NCBI RefSeq assembly: GCF_026967805.1
Contig: NZ_JAPVBG010000001.1
Coordinates: 1 to 64,000, forward strand
Direction of reading: 5' to 3'
Source: Blastococcus sp. VKM Ac-2987
GTDB taxonomy: Bacteria > Actinomycetota > Actinomycetes > Mycobacteriales > Geodermatophilaceae
Length of the DNA stretch: 64,000 bases
Part shown: positions 1-7,874 of the stretch, piece by piece
Layout: the number at the start of each line of letters is the position of its first letter
Numbering within the stretch: position 1 is the stretch's first letter
Program-made: the position numbers and the translations under genes
The notes under the pieces: model-generated
Seen by the model: only the letters and a program-made list of their open reading frames with translations
Database searches by the model: none
What the model was told of the DNA's origin: nothing

Positions 1-213
1 GTGCCCGAGCTGACCGCCGCGGACCTCGTCCCGGTCGCCGCGGGGATCCGGGCGCAGGCGCTGGAGGCCGACGGCAGCCTGGTCGACGACTTCCGCATCA
101 CCCAGAACGGCGCGGTGGTCGCCGTCCGCAACGCCCCCTCGCCGGCCGCCACCTCGTCGCTGGCGATCGCCGAGCACATCGTGGGCGCCCTCCTCGACCG
201 CCGGCCGGGGTGA
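1..213 (+). CDS. L-2-hydroxyglutarate oxidase-like protein, C-terminal fragment
   Basis: The reading frame is open from the first base, so this is the 3' end of a gene that begins outside the window; the GTG at base 1 is unlikely to be the true start. The 70 visible residues (ADLVPVAAGIRAQAL, DGSLVDDFRI, NAPSPAATSSLAIAEHI) resemble the C-terminus of LhgO-type FAD oxidases (DAO superfamily), which oxidise L-2-hydroxyglutarate to 2-oxoglutarate. The FAD-binding domain is not in view, so substrate is inferred from the tail alone. It points toward the catabolic genes that follow but is on the opposite strand, so it is probably not part of their operon. Confidence 0.6.
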   Translation: MPELTAADLVPVAAGIRAQALEADGSLVDDFRITQNGAVVAVRNAPSPAATSSLAIAEHIVGALLDRRPG

Positions 214-622
214 CGGAGCGGGCGACGCGGACCGCGCCGCCCGACGGCCTGATCGGCGGGTCCGGCCGGCTCTCAGGAAATCAGACCGTCCTGGGCCGGC
301 AGGCGCCGGTGGGCCTGCGGCCGCGGACCGGTTGTCGCGGATGACGGCGAAGTGGAACGGGGGGTGCCCGGGGTCAGGAGCGCGTAGCCGACCGCCCCCG
401 AGACCAGCAGGTCGGCGATGACGACGTAACGGCTGCGGGCGCAATGCCTGTCGGCGAGCCAGCCGGACCCCCCGAGGTCGGCGCGGACCGGGACCGCCAG
501 CGCACCCACGAGGAAGCGGGCAGGACACCGAGGCGGGCCGGGTGACGGCCCGGGCCGGGCCTCCGCCCACGCGGCGCAGGCGCCGGCGGCGGTGCGGGAG
601 CTCCGAGGGACCCGCCGGCCGC
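214..622. other. Gene-poor 409-bp stretch with a possible decayed MFS remnant
   Basis: No convincing intact gene. On the minus strand, bases 273-626 read open for 117 codons. A central segment (GALAVPVRADLGGSGWLADR, then a VVIADLL-type hydrophobic stretch) is reminiscent of the MFS motif between helices 2 and 3, but both ends are low-complexity and there is no full transporter. I read it as a decayed fragment or chance frame. No operator palindrome of the kind found elsewhere in the island is present. Confidence 0.3.
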
Positions 623-2245
623 TCATCGGCCGAGCAACGCGCCCAACCGGGAGTCAGCGGTGATGACATCAGGATCGGTGCGCACGTCGACCACGCACGG
701 ACGGTCACAGGCGAGCGCGAGGGCGAGGGTGGGCTCGAGGTCCTCCGGCCGGTCGACGGTCAGCCCTTCGGCACCTAGCCCACGCGCCCAGCCTGCCAGG
801 TCGAGCGGCCCGATGGTCACCCCGGCGAGCCGCCCGTGGACCTTGGCCTGGTGCATCGCGATCGTTCCGTACAGGCCGTTCTGGAAGACGACGACCACGA
901 TGCCGGCACCGTGCCGGACCGCGGTTTCCACCTCCTGGCCGGTCATCAGCACCCCGCCGTCCCCCACCGTGGCCACCACGGTGGTGTCCGGCGCGGCCAT
1001 CTTCGCCGCCACGGCGGCGGGCACGGCGTACCCCATCGCCCCGTTGGCCGGGGCCAACTGGGTGTCCGGGTCGGTGAAACGCCAGTAGCGGTGCACGAAG
1101 CCGGCGAAGTTGCCCGCGTCGTTGGTCACCACCGTGCCGGCGGGTACCAGCCGCCGCAGCGTCGTGACAACGTCGGTGGGGTGCACCCGGTCGGAGGCCG
1201 GCCGGTCGCCCGGCGTGGTGAACCGGTCGACCGCGGCTCGCGCGTGCGACCAGTCCCGTGAGGCGGGCGCCGCGAGACCGGACAGGTGCTGCAGCAGCGA
1301 ACGGACGCCGACGTCGAAGGCCTGCGTCGGGCCGTCGCGGTCGGGGGCCCGCACACCGCTGCCCGCCATGATCAGCCGCTGCCCCGGCAGCGGGAAGCGG
1401 TAGCTCTGCGAGGTGGTCTCGTCGAGCCGGGTGCCCAGGACCAGCACCAGATCGGCCTGCTCCAGCGCGCTGAGGACCTCCGCGGTCAGGCCCATCCCGA
1501 GGTGGCCGGCGTACTGCGGATGGTCCTCCGGGAACGCGTCCTGCCGACGGAACGCCGTGTACACGGCCAGGCCCAGCCGCTCGGCGGTCGCCACGAGCTC
1601 GGCGCGCGCCGGTCGGGCGCCGTGGCCGGCGATGACGACCGGCGCGGCGGCGGTGTCCAGCGCGTCGGCGATCGCACGTGCGACGGCTGCCGCGTCGTCC
1701 TGTCCGGGAGGCGTACTGGCCGGCGGAAGCTCGTTGTCGTAGGGCTGCGCCCAGAAGTCGCCCGGCACGGACAGCACGGCCGGGCCGCGCCGGCCCGTCG
1801 TCGCCACCCCCAGCGCCTCGGCGACCAGTGCGGGGACCTCGGCGGCCGTGGCTGCCTCCCGCGACCACTTCGCCAGCGGTGCGAAGAAGGCGGCCAGATC
1901 GACCTCCTGGAAGCTCTCCCGCCCCAGGTCGCCCGACTCGACCTGACCGAGCAGGACCAGCATCGGGGTCTCGTCCTGGAAGGCCGTGTGCACGCCGATG
2001 GACAGGTTCGCCGCGCCGGGGCCGCGGCTGCCGAGCACCACGGCGGGAACGCCGCAGAACTTGCCGTCGGCCTCGGCCATGAAGGACGCGCCGCCCTCGT
2101 GCCGGGTGGAGACGAGGGTGGTGGACGGCTCGGCCTCCAGTGCGTCGAGCAGGCCCAGGAACGACTCCCCCGGGACGGTGTACGCGCGTCGGACCTGGCT
2201 GCGGACCAGGAGTCGCACGACGGCTTGGGCGACGGTGGTGCCCAT
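623..2245 (-). CDS. Thiamine diphosphate-dependent enzyme, acetolactate synthase/carboligase-like
   Basis: 540 residues, usual for the ThDP enzyme family of acetolactate synthase, glyoxylate carboligase and benzoylformate decarboxylase. The N-terminal pyrimidine-binding domain has the catalytic Glu at residue 50 (TRHEGG). The ThDP/Mg site starts GDGG at 428 and ends QNGLYG near 455. The ATG is preceded by GAGAGG. It is the last gene of the leftward operon after the UxaA-type dehydratase. Neighbouring hydroxypyruvate isomerase, tartronate semialdehyde reductase and glycerate kinase recall the E. coli gcl-hyi-glxR-glxK pathway, so condensation of two glyoxylates to tartronate semialdehyde is attractive. 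However, authentic Gcl has Val in place of the catalytic Glu, so this is not a canonical Gcl. A 2-keto acid decarboxylase is equally possible. Confidence 0.8.
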   Translation of the reverse strand: MGTTVAQAVVRLLVRSQVRRAYTVPGESFLGLLDALEAEPSTTLVSTRHEGGASFMAEADGKFCGVPAVVLGSRGPGAANLSIGVHTAFQDETPMLVLLGQVESGDLGRESFQEVDLAAFFAPLAKWSREAATAAEVPALVAEALGVATTGRRGPAVLSVPGDFWAQPYDNELPPASTPPGQDDAAAVARAIADALDTAAAPVVIAGHGARPARAELVATAERLGLAVYTAFRRQDAFPEDHPQYAGHLGMGLTAEVLSALEQADLVLVLGTRLDETTSQSYRFPLPGQRLIMAGSGVRAPDRDGPTQAFDVGVRSLLQHLSGLAAPASRDWSHARAAVDRFTTPGDRPASDRVHPTDVVTTLRRLVPAGTVVTNDAGNFAGFVHRYWRFTDPDTQLAPANGAMGYAVPAAVAAKMAAPDTTVVATVGDGGVLMTGQEVETAVRHGAGIVVVVFQNGLYGTIAMHQAKVHGRLAGVTIGPLDLAGWARGLGAEGLTVDRPEDLEPTLALALACDRPCVVDVRTDPDVITADSRLGALLGR

Positions 2246-2329
2246 GGACGTTCCTCTCTCGTGGGGTGGGGGGGCCGGCCGTCTCGACCGACGGGCGACC
2301 GCCGGCTCCGGGGTGGTCGCCCGGTGGAC

Positions 2330-3868
2330 TCAGATGACCGCGCCGACCCGCCAGGGCACGAACTCCTCGTCGCCGTAGCCGAGGTCCTCGCTCTTGGTGG
2401 CCCTGCCGGACGCCGTCTCCAGCACCAGGTCGAAGATTTCCTGCCCCACCTCGTCGAGGGAGCGGTCGCCGTCGACGATGGCGCCGGCGTTGACGTCCAT
2501 GTCGTCGGTCATGCGCCGGTACAGCTCGCTGTTGGTGGCGACCTTGATGCTGGGCACCGGCTTGCAGCCGAAGGCCGAGCCGCGACCGGTCGTGAAGACC
2601 ATGACCTGGGCACCACCGGCGACGATGCCGGTGACGGAGACGGGGTCGTAGCCGGGGGTGTCCATGAACACGAAGCCCTTGCTGGTGACCTGCTCGGCGT
2701 AGTCGACGACGTCGGCCAGCGGCGTGGTCCCGCCCTTGGAGATGGTGCCGAGCGACTTCTCGAGGATCGTCGTCAGCCCGCCGGCCTTGTTGCCCGGGGT
2801 CGGGTTGTTGTCCAGCGTGCCCCCGGACTTCGCGAGGTACTCCTCCCACCAGCCGATGCGCGCGAGGAGCTTCTCGGCGACGGCCGGGGCCACCGCCCGG
2901 CGGGTGAGCAGGTGCTCGGCGCCGTAGACCTCCGGCGTCTCGGCGACGACGCCCGTCCCACCGTTGCGGACCAGCCGGTCGACAGCGGACCCGACGGCCG
3001 GGTTGGCCGTGATCCCGGAGTAGGCGTCCGAGCCACCGCAGTTGGTGCCGAGGACGAGCTCGCTGGCGGGCACCGTGGAACGGCGGGCCTTGTCCACCTC
3101 GGGGAGCATGCTTGTCAGCGTGGCCACGCCCGCTTCCACGGTCCGCCTGGTGCCGCCGAGTTCCTGGATCGTCGTCGCGACGATCGGCAGGTCGGGGCGC
3201 ACGGGGACGTTCCTCGTCAGCTCCGCGATCTGGTTGTGCTCGCAGCCGAGGCCCAGCACGAGGAAGCCGCCGAAGTTCGGGTGCATCAGGTAGCCGGCCA
3301 TGGTGCGGCGGAGCACGGCGAGTGTCTCGGGGTCGCCGATCCCGCATCCGGTCCCGTGCGCGAGCGGGACGACGCCGTCGATGTTCGGGAATTGCTCGAG
3401 GAGCCCCGAGTACCGGAAGCGCTCGGCGATCTGCCGCGCCGCGGTGGCCGAGCAGTTCACCGACGTGAGGATCCCCAGGTAGTTGCGGGTCCCGACCCGA
3501 CCGTCGGAACGCACGTACCCCTCGAAGGTCGCCTGCTGCGCCACGGGCAGGACGTCCGCCGCCACGAGCCCCTCGTCGACGCCGCCCTCCCGGGAGAAGT
3601 GGCCGAAGCGCAGGTTGTGCGAGTGGACGTGGTCACCCGGCGCGATGTCGATGGAGGCGAACCCGATGACCTGCCCGTACTTGAGGACCGGTTCACCGGA
3701 CCGCACGGCGCGGGTCGCCACCTTGTGTCCACGGGGAACCGGGCCGGTCGGCGAGTCGACGTCGCCGATCGCCACCCCGACGTTGTCCGCCGGGCTGAGG
3801 ATCAGGAGACCCGGGTGCAACCGGTCGGAGGCAGCGCCCGAGGGGGTGTGCGCGTTCGTCGTCGTCAC
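2330..3868 (-). CDS. UxaA family dehydratase (altronate/galactarate dehydratase type)
   Basis: 512 residues joining an N-terminal SAF domain (about 15-100) to the C-terminal D-galactarate/altronate hydrolase domain. Visible signatures are GTRNYLGI followed by NCSAT near residue 145, an HGTGCG segment, and CGGSD followed by SGITANPA. These are the family's conserved Cys/His iron-binding regions. The family dehydrates altronate or galactarate to a 2-keto-3-deoxy sugar acid. The start is GTG, preceded by GGAGAAGAG at a good distance. It lies between the Ldh-type reductase and the ThDP enzyme on the same strand with short gaps, so one operon is likely. A second, unrelated dehydratase of the enolase superfamily is encoded in the same island (19,728-20,918). 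Confidence 0.85.
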   Translation of the reverse strand: MTTTNAHTPSGAASDRLHPGLLILSPADNVGVAIGDVDSPTGPVPRGHKVATRAVRSGEPVLKYGQVIGFASIDIAPGDHVHSHNLRFGHFSREGGVDEGLVAADVLPVAQQATFEGYVRSDGRVGTRNYLGILTSVNCSATAARQIAERFRYSGLLEQFPNIDGVVPLAHGTGCGIGDPETLAVLRRTMAGYLMHPNFGGFLVLGLGCEHNQIAELTRNVPVRPDLPIVATTIQELGGTRRTVEAGVATLTSMLPEVDKARRSTVPASELVLGTNCGGSDAYSGITANPAVGSAVDRLVRNGGTGVVAETPEVYGAEHLLTRRAVAPAVAEKLLARIGWWEEYLAKSGGTLDNNPTPGNKAGGLTTILEKSLGTISKGGTTPLADVVDYAEQVTSKGFVFMDTPGYDPVSVTGIVAGGAQVMVFTTGRGSAFGCKPVPSIKVATNSELYRRMTDDMDVNAGAIVDGDRSLDEVGQEIFDLVLETASGRATKSEDLGYGDEEFVPWRVGAVI

Positions 3869-3930
3869 AGCAATCTCTTCTCCGTGTGGTGCCGGTCGCC
3901 CCGCCGGTCGACGGGCTGACGTCCGCCGTC

Positions 3931-5007
3931 TCAGCTGAGCAGGTACTCGGCGCCCGCACGCTCGCAGACGGCGCGGATCTTGTGCTTCAGCGTCTGCGGC
4001 ACCGGGATGCCGTCGCGTGAGCGCTGCTCCCGTGACGCCGCCTCGGGGTCGCCCGGCACGAGCACGGGCAGCGCCGGGTCCACCGGCGGCGTCGCGTGCA
4101 GGACGTCGATGGCGGCATCGAGGTCCGCCTCGAACTCGCCGGGCGGACGGAACGCCTTCGGATCGATCGCCAGGAAGAAGTGGCCGATGTTGTCGGGATC
4201 GCCCGGCCGCTCCTCCCGGATGGGCGCGAAGGCGCCGCCGGACAGGGTGGCCGAGAGGATCTGGACCATGACGCTCAGGCCGTAACCCTTGTGGCTGGAC
4301 ATCTCCGGGGTGCCGCCCAGAGCGGTCAGCCCCCCGTCCGGACGGTCGAAGATGTGCTGCATGGCCACCGCGGCGTCCCGGACCGGCGTGCCCTTCTCGT
4401 CCAGCACCCAGCCTTCCGGCAACGGCTTGCCGTGGAAGTCGTAGACCTTCACCTTGTTGGCGGCGACCGTGCTGGTCGACATGTCCAGCACGAACGGACG
4501 GTTGCGGCCGGCCGGCGCCGCGAACGCGATCGGGTTGGTGGACAGCCTGGGTACCGCGCCACGGGTGGGCAGCACCGCCACCGTCCTGCCGGAGGTGGTC
4601 ACCAGGCCGATCAGCCCGCGCCCAGCGGCCACGGAGGCGTAGTACCCGGTGGCTCCGAAGTGGTGGGAGTTGAACACCGTCACCACACCGACGCCGGAAG
4701 CGGCAGCCTTGTCCGCCGCCAGCTCCATGCCCATGACACCGGCGGGATGCCCGAGGCCCCCGCGCGCGTCGATGAGAGCCGTCGCCCCGTGCTCCCGGAC
4801 CACGACCGGACGGACGTCGAGCCTGAGCTCGCCCCTGTCCCGGATGCCTTCGTAGTACATCAGCATGGACAGCCCGTGCGAGTCGATACCCGCCAGGTCG
4901 GTGTCCACCATGACGTCAGCGGTCGTACGGGCGAGCTCGGGGTCCATCCCCCACGCGTCGAGCACGCCGAGGATCTGCTTCCGGACCTGCTCGGCCGGCA
5001 CGTTCAT
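3931..5007 (-). CDS. Ldh/malate dehydrogenase family NAD(P)-dependent 2-keto acid reductase
   Basis: 358 residues. This is the type II malate/L-lactate dehydrogenase fold (YlbC, DlgD, ComC relatives), which reduces 2-keto acids such as 2,3-diketogulonate, oxamate or sulfopyruvate and is unrelated to ordinary Rossmann lactate dehydrogenases. The catalytic His is at residue 44 in IDSHG, followed by a conserved YYEGIRDRG segment. The ATG at 5,007 is preceded by AGGAGA; a longer open frame upstream has unnatural composition and overlaps rraA. It is the second gene of the operon. Likely role is reversible oxidation of the imported hydroxy acid or reduction of a keto intermediate; substrate cannot be read from sequence. 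Confidence 0.85.
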   Translation of the reverse strand: MNVPAEQVRKQILGVLDAWGMDPELARTTADVMVDTDLAGIDSHGLSMLMYYEGIRDRGELRLDVRPVVVREHGATALIDARGGLGHPAGVMGMELAADKAAASGVGVVTVFNSHHFGATGYYASVAAGRGLIGLVTTSGRTVAVLPTRGAVPRLSTNPIAFAAPAGRNRPFVLDMSTSTVAANKVKVYDFHGKPLPEGWVLDEKGTPVRDAAVAMQHIFDRPDGGLTALGGTPEMSSHKGYGLSVMVQILSATLSGGAFAPIREERPGDPDNIGHFFLAIDPKAFRPPGEFEADLDAAIDVLHATPPVDPALPVLVPGDPEAASREQRSRDGIPVPQTLKHKIRAVCERAGAEYLLS

Positions 5008-5104
5008 GGAGGTCTCCTGTCCTGGTCCGGTTCGGCAGCGAGCGTGAACGCCCTGCCGCGCTGCGCCTGTCACCGGGCGGGCGGTCGGCCCACCCAGCCG
5101 GCGG

Positions 5105-5878
5105 TCAACGACCTGCGCCGGTCCTCGCCGGGCCCGATCGGCCGGCCACCCACCGCTGGTAGTCCGCCCGTGTGCTCTCGTCCGGTGGGTAGGTGCCCCG
5201 CAGGGGCGCGCCCCCGTCGACCCGGGACAGGACGAACTCCTCCAGGCGTTCCTGCTCGGCCGCGGCCTCGGCCACCTCGGCGGCGAGGGAACGCGGCAGG
5301 CACACCACGCCGTCGTCGTCACCCACCATGATGTCGCCCGGATAGACGGCGACCTCGCCGCAGCCGATGGGAACCTGCAGGTCGACGGCATGGTGCTGGA
5401 CCAGGTTCGTCGTCGGGGAGGCACCGGCGGCGAAGGTCGGCATGTCGACGGCGGCGATGCCCGCCGCATCCCGCACCGACCCGTCCGTCACGACCCCCGC
5501 GACTCCGCGACGGAAGAGGCGGGTGGCCAGGATCTCCCCCAGCGAGGCGGCGCGCGTCTGCCCGCGTGAGTCGATCACCAGGACGGCGCCGCGCGGAACG
5601 GACTCCACGGCCAGGCGCTGCGGGTGGTCGTAGTCCTGGAAGACCGCCAGCACGTCGATGTCCTCGCGTGCCGGGATGTACCTGAGGGTGAACGCCGGGC
5701 CCACCATCCGGGGCCCGCCCGGCCGGAGCGGCCGCGGTCCGCCCAGGAACGTGTTCCGCAGGCCACGGGCCATCAACTGGGTGGTCAGCGTCGCTGTGCT
5801 GACCTCCCGGAGGACGTCGAGGACGGCGTCGGGGACCTGCTCCGACTGCTCGGGAACAGGAGCCGGTGAGAGGGCCAT
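5105..5878 (-). CDS. RraA-like/HMG aldolase family protein
   Basis: 257 residues. The core has the RraA-like signature GEILA at 114-118 and TDGSVRD ending in Arg136-Asp137, the residues that bind Mg and substrate in 4-hydroxy-4-methyl-2-oxoglutarate/4-carboxy-4-hydroxy-2-oxoadipate aldolases. Those enzymes also decarboxylate oxaloacetate. In a catabolic operon an aldolase or decarboxylase role is more likely than RNase E inhibition, since actinobacteria carry such genes mainly in degradation clusters. The ATG at 5,878 follows GGAGG by 8 nt. It is the first gene of the leftward operon, and a perfect 12-bp palindrome lies 30 bp upstream. Confidence 0.82.
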   Translation of the reverse strand: MALSPAPVPEQSEQVPDAVLDVLREVSTATLTTQLMARGLRNTFLGGPRPLRPGGPRMVGPAFTLRYIPAREDIDVLAVFQDYDHPQRLAVESVPRGAVLVIDSRGQTRAASLGEILATRLFRRGVAGVVTDGSVRDAAGIAAVDMPTFAAGASPTTNLVQHHAVDLQVPIGCGEVAVYPGDIMVGDDDGVVCLPRSLAAEVAEAAAEQERLEEFVLSRVDGGAPLRGTYPPDESTRADYQRWVAGRSGPARTGAGR

Positions 5879-5908
5879 GCGGATCGCCTCCGGAAGGGCT
5901 CGGCGTGC

Positions 5909-5920
5909 TTGGTATACCAA
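5909..5920. promoter_or_regulatory. Probable GntR operator TTGGTATACCAA (site 1)
   Basis: A perfect 12-bp palindrome 30 bp upstream of the RraA-family start, followed at once by a further half-site-like TATACCAG (to 5,928). The core GGTATACC recurs at 6,809, 8,833 and 16,060, always beside genes of this island and in no unrelated promoter I examined. Symmetric sites of this length suit FCD-type GntR dimers, and such a regulator is encoded 170 bp away. Binding is inferred. Confidence 0.75.
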
Positions 5921-6088
5921 TATACCAGCGCAGTGCCGAACCGAGAAGAGCCCGCAGGCCTCCGTTCCGTTCCACCGCCCCGGTGGCATCCGGCGGCCGG
6001 CCACCGTCCAGCACGACCGACCGCTCGGCCGGCACGCCGCACGGCCTGCACCAGCCGCTTCGCCGGGGCGCCCACCCGTGGCGGGGGT

Positions 6089-6805
6089 CTAGCCGTGGAT
6101 GGCGCAGGCCCTCCCGTCGCCGCCCGTCTCGGGCGTCGCCGCCTGGGTGATGTGCCGGAGCATCAGCTCCCGCGCCTCCTCGGCGCGCCCGGCTTCCACG
6201 GCTTCGAGGATCTGCTGGTGCTGGGTGTACTCGTCGGCCCAACTGGGGGTCGCGGCCCAGAGGAGGCTGACGGCTCCGAGGGCGGTCAGGTCCTGGAGCC
6301 CGTCGAGGGCCGCGATGATCAACTCGTTCCCGCACTCGCGGTAGAGGCTGCGGTGGAACCGGCGGTTGGCCAGGCTCAGCCCGACGTGGTCGCCGTCGGT
6401 GAGCCGCTCGCGCGCCTCGTCCAGCGCCAGGCGCGCCTGCGGGACGTACTCACCGGACCGCTCGGCGGCACAGGCGGTGGTCCACGGCTCCAGGAGGAGC
6501 CTCATCTGCCGGACGCGTTCGAGATCCTCCTTCTCGAGGCGCCGCACCGTGACCCCGCGGTTGCGCGCGATCGTCACCAACCCGGACGAGGTCAGCGCGA
6601 TCAGCGCTTCGCGCACCGGGGTCTTGGAGACGCCGAGCGCCTCCGCGAGCCGGCGTTCGACGAGCACCTCGCCCGGCCGCAGGCGGCCGGAGAGGATGGC
6701 GCGTCGGATGGAGTCGGCCACCGTGTCGGATCGGGTCGTCGCTGCCGGCAGCGGGCTCAGCGAACCGTCGACCACCGAGCCGACCGGCTCTGTCTGCGTC
6801 ACCAT
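6089..6805 (-). CDS. GntR family transcriptional regulator, FCD (FadR) subfamily
   Basis: 238 residues. A winged helix-turn-helix occupies about 25-95 (VADSIRRAILSG, LAEALGVSKTPVREAL, GLVTIARNRG). A helical FCD ligand domain follows, with the expected metal-binding His residues in FHRSLY, EYTQHQQI and MLRHITQ. The start is the ATG at 6,805 encoding MVTQTEP; GGAGG lies about 17 nt upstream, and the palindrome TGGTATACCA sits between it and the ATG. Self-repression is therefore very likely. FCD regulators usually respond to carboxylic acid intermediates, which suits the surrounding hydroxy-acid catabolic genes. It is probably the master repressor of all units marked by GGTATACC. Confidence 0.9.
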   Translation of the reverse strand: MVTQTEPVGSVVDGSLSPLPAATTRSDTVADSIRRAILSGRLRPGEVLVERRLAEALGVSKTPVREALIALTSSGLVTIARNRGVTVRRLEKEDLERVRQMRLLLEPWTTACAAERSGEYVPQARLALDEARERLTDGDHVGLSLANRRFHRSLYRECGNELIIAALDGLQDLTALGAVSLLWAATPSWADEYTQHQQILEAVEAGRAEEARELMLRHITQAATPETGGDGRACAIHG

Positions 6806-6807
6806 CC

Positions 6808-6817
6808 TGGTATACCA
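6808..6817. promoter_or_regulatory. Probable autoregulatory operator TGGTATACCA (site 2)
   Basis: A perfect 10-bp palindrome ending 2 bp before the GntR ATG, with the longer flank CTGGTATACCACCAG. Occupancy would block transcription initiation or early elongation of the regulator gene. A second symmetric element, CCCGT-T-ACGGG, lies just upstream at 6,825-6,835. Confidence 0.72.
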
Positions 6818-6961
6818 CCAGCCTCCCGTTACGGGAACGTTACGTCCCTGCGGGCCCACCCCAAGGAAGGGTGCGGCGCGGGCGGTCACCCACGTGCGAG
6901 CAGTCGGCGCCGCGCCCGCCGCGGGCGACCCTGGCAGGACCGACCACGGCGGGCACGGGGG

Positions 6962-7846
6962 TCAGCTCCGGGCCCGGCCGGACAGCTGCTCGACCAGCAG
7001 CAGCAGGGCGGAGTGGTCGAGCCCGCCGCGCCCCTGGGCGCGCAGCGCTCCCATCAGCTGGGCCGCGAGCGCACCGAGCGGGATGGCGACGCCGACCTCC
7101 CGGGCCGCCGACGTGACGATGCCCAGGTCCTTGTGGTGCAGATCCACGCGGAACCCCGGGGTGAACTCACGCCCGAGCATGCCGGCGCTCTTCCGGTCGA
7201 GGATGCGGTTGCCGGCCAACCCCCCGGCCAGCACCTTCACCGCCTGCTCGGCGTCCACGCCGTGGGCCTCGAGGAAGACGATCGCCTCTGCCACGAGCTG
7301 GATCGTGCCGGCGACGATGAGCTGGTTGGCGGCCTTCACGATCTGGCCGGATCCGGCGGGACCCACGTGGACGACGGTGGAGCCGACGGCCTCCAGAACG
7401 GGTCTGGCCGTCTCCACGTCGGCGCTCTCGCCACCGACCATGATCGACAGGGCGCCCTCGATCGCGGCGGGCTCGCCACCGGAGACGGGCGCGTCCAGGG
7501 CGCCGACGTCCTTGGCGCGGGCCGCCTCGGCGATGCGCACCGAGACATCAGGACGGATGGTGCTCGCGTCGACGACGAGGGTTCCGGGACGCGCGGCCGC
7601 CAGGACGCCGTCCTCCCCCAGCACGACCCTCTCCACGTCCGGCGAGTCGGGGAGCATGGTGATCACCACGTCTGCCTCCCGCACGGCCTCCTGGACACTG
7701 GCGGCGGCACGCCCACCCCGGTCCACCAGGGCATCGACCTTCGCGCGGCTGCGGTTGAAGCCGATGACGTCGTGCCCGGCCTCGACGAGATTGGCGGCCA
7801 TCGGGCCGCCCATGATGCCGAGCCCGATGAATGCGATCCTGGTCAC
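6962..7846 (-). CDS. garR: 2-hydroxy-3-oxopropionate (tartronate semialdehyde) reductase
   Basis: 294 residues, the standard length for beta-hydroxyacid dehydrogenases. The N-terminal Rossmann signature is GLGIMGGPMA at 8-17, the substrate-binding DAPVSGGE at 118-125 and the catalytic Lys at 171 in KAANQL. This pattern matches GarR/GlxR, which reduce tartronate semialdehyde to D-glycerate with NAD(P)H. The GTG start follows AGAGGAAG. It is 28 bp downstream of hydroxypyruvate isomerase on the same strand, and a glycerate kinase able to consume the product lies in the same island. Related 3-hydroxyisobutyrate dehydrogenase activity cannot be ruled out, since methylmalonate-semialdehyde dehydrogenase is also nearby. 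Confidence 0.85.
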   Translation of the reverse strand: MTRIAFIGLGIMGGPMAANLVEAGHDVIGFNRSRAKVDALVDRGGRAAASVQEAVREADVVITMLPDSPDVERVVLGEDGVLAAARPGTLVVDASTIRPDVSVRIAEAARAKDVGALDAPVSGGEPAAIEGALSIMVGGESADVETARPVLEAVGSTVVHVGPAGSGQIVKAANQLIVAGTIQLVAEAIVFLEAHGVDAEQAVKVLAGGLAGNRILDRKSAGMLGREFTPGFRVDLHHKDLGIVTSAAREVGVAIPLGALAAQLMGALRAQGRGGLDHSALLLLVEQLSGRARS

Positions 7847-7874
7847 GATCTTCCTCTCGTGGAGCGGTCGGGGG

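Noticed and set aside
273-626. 117-codon minus-strand frame with an MFS-like GWLADR segment
   Set aside because: Too short, ends are low-complexity, and no other transporter helices can be assembled from any frame; kept only as a possible remnant.
1286-3919. 877-codon plus-strand open frame opposite the ThDP and UxaA genes
   Set aside because: Its product is rich in Arg, Gly, His and Asp with no domain. It is a GC-bias shadow of two well-supported minus-strand genes.
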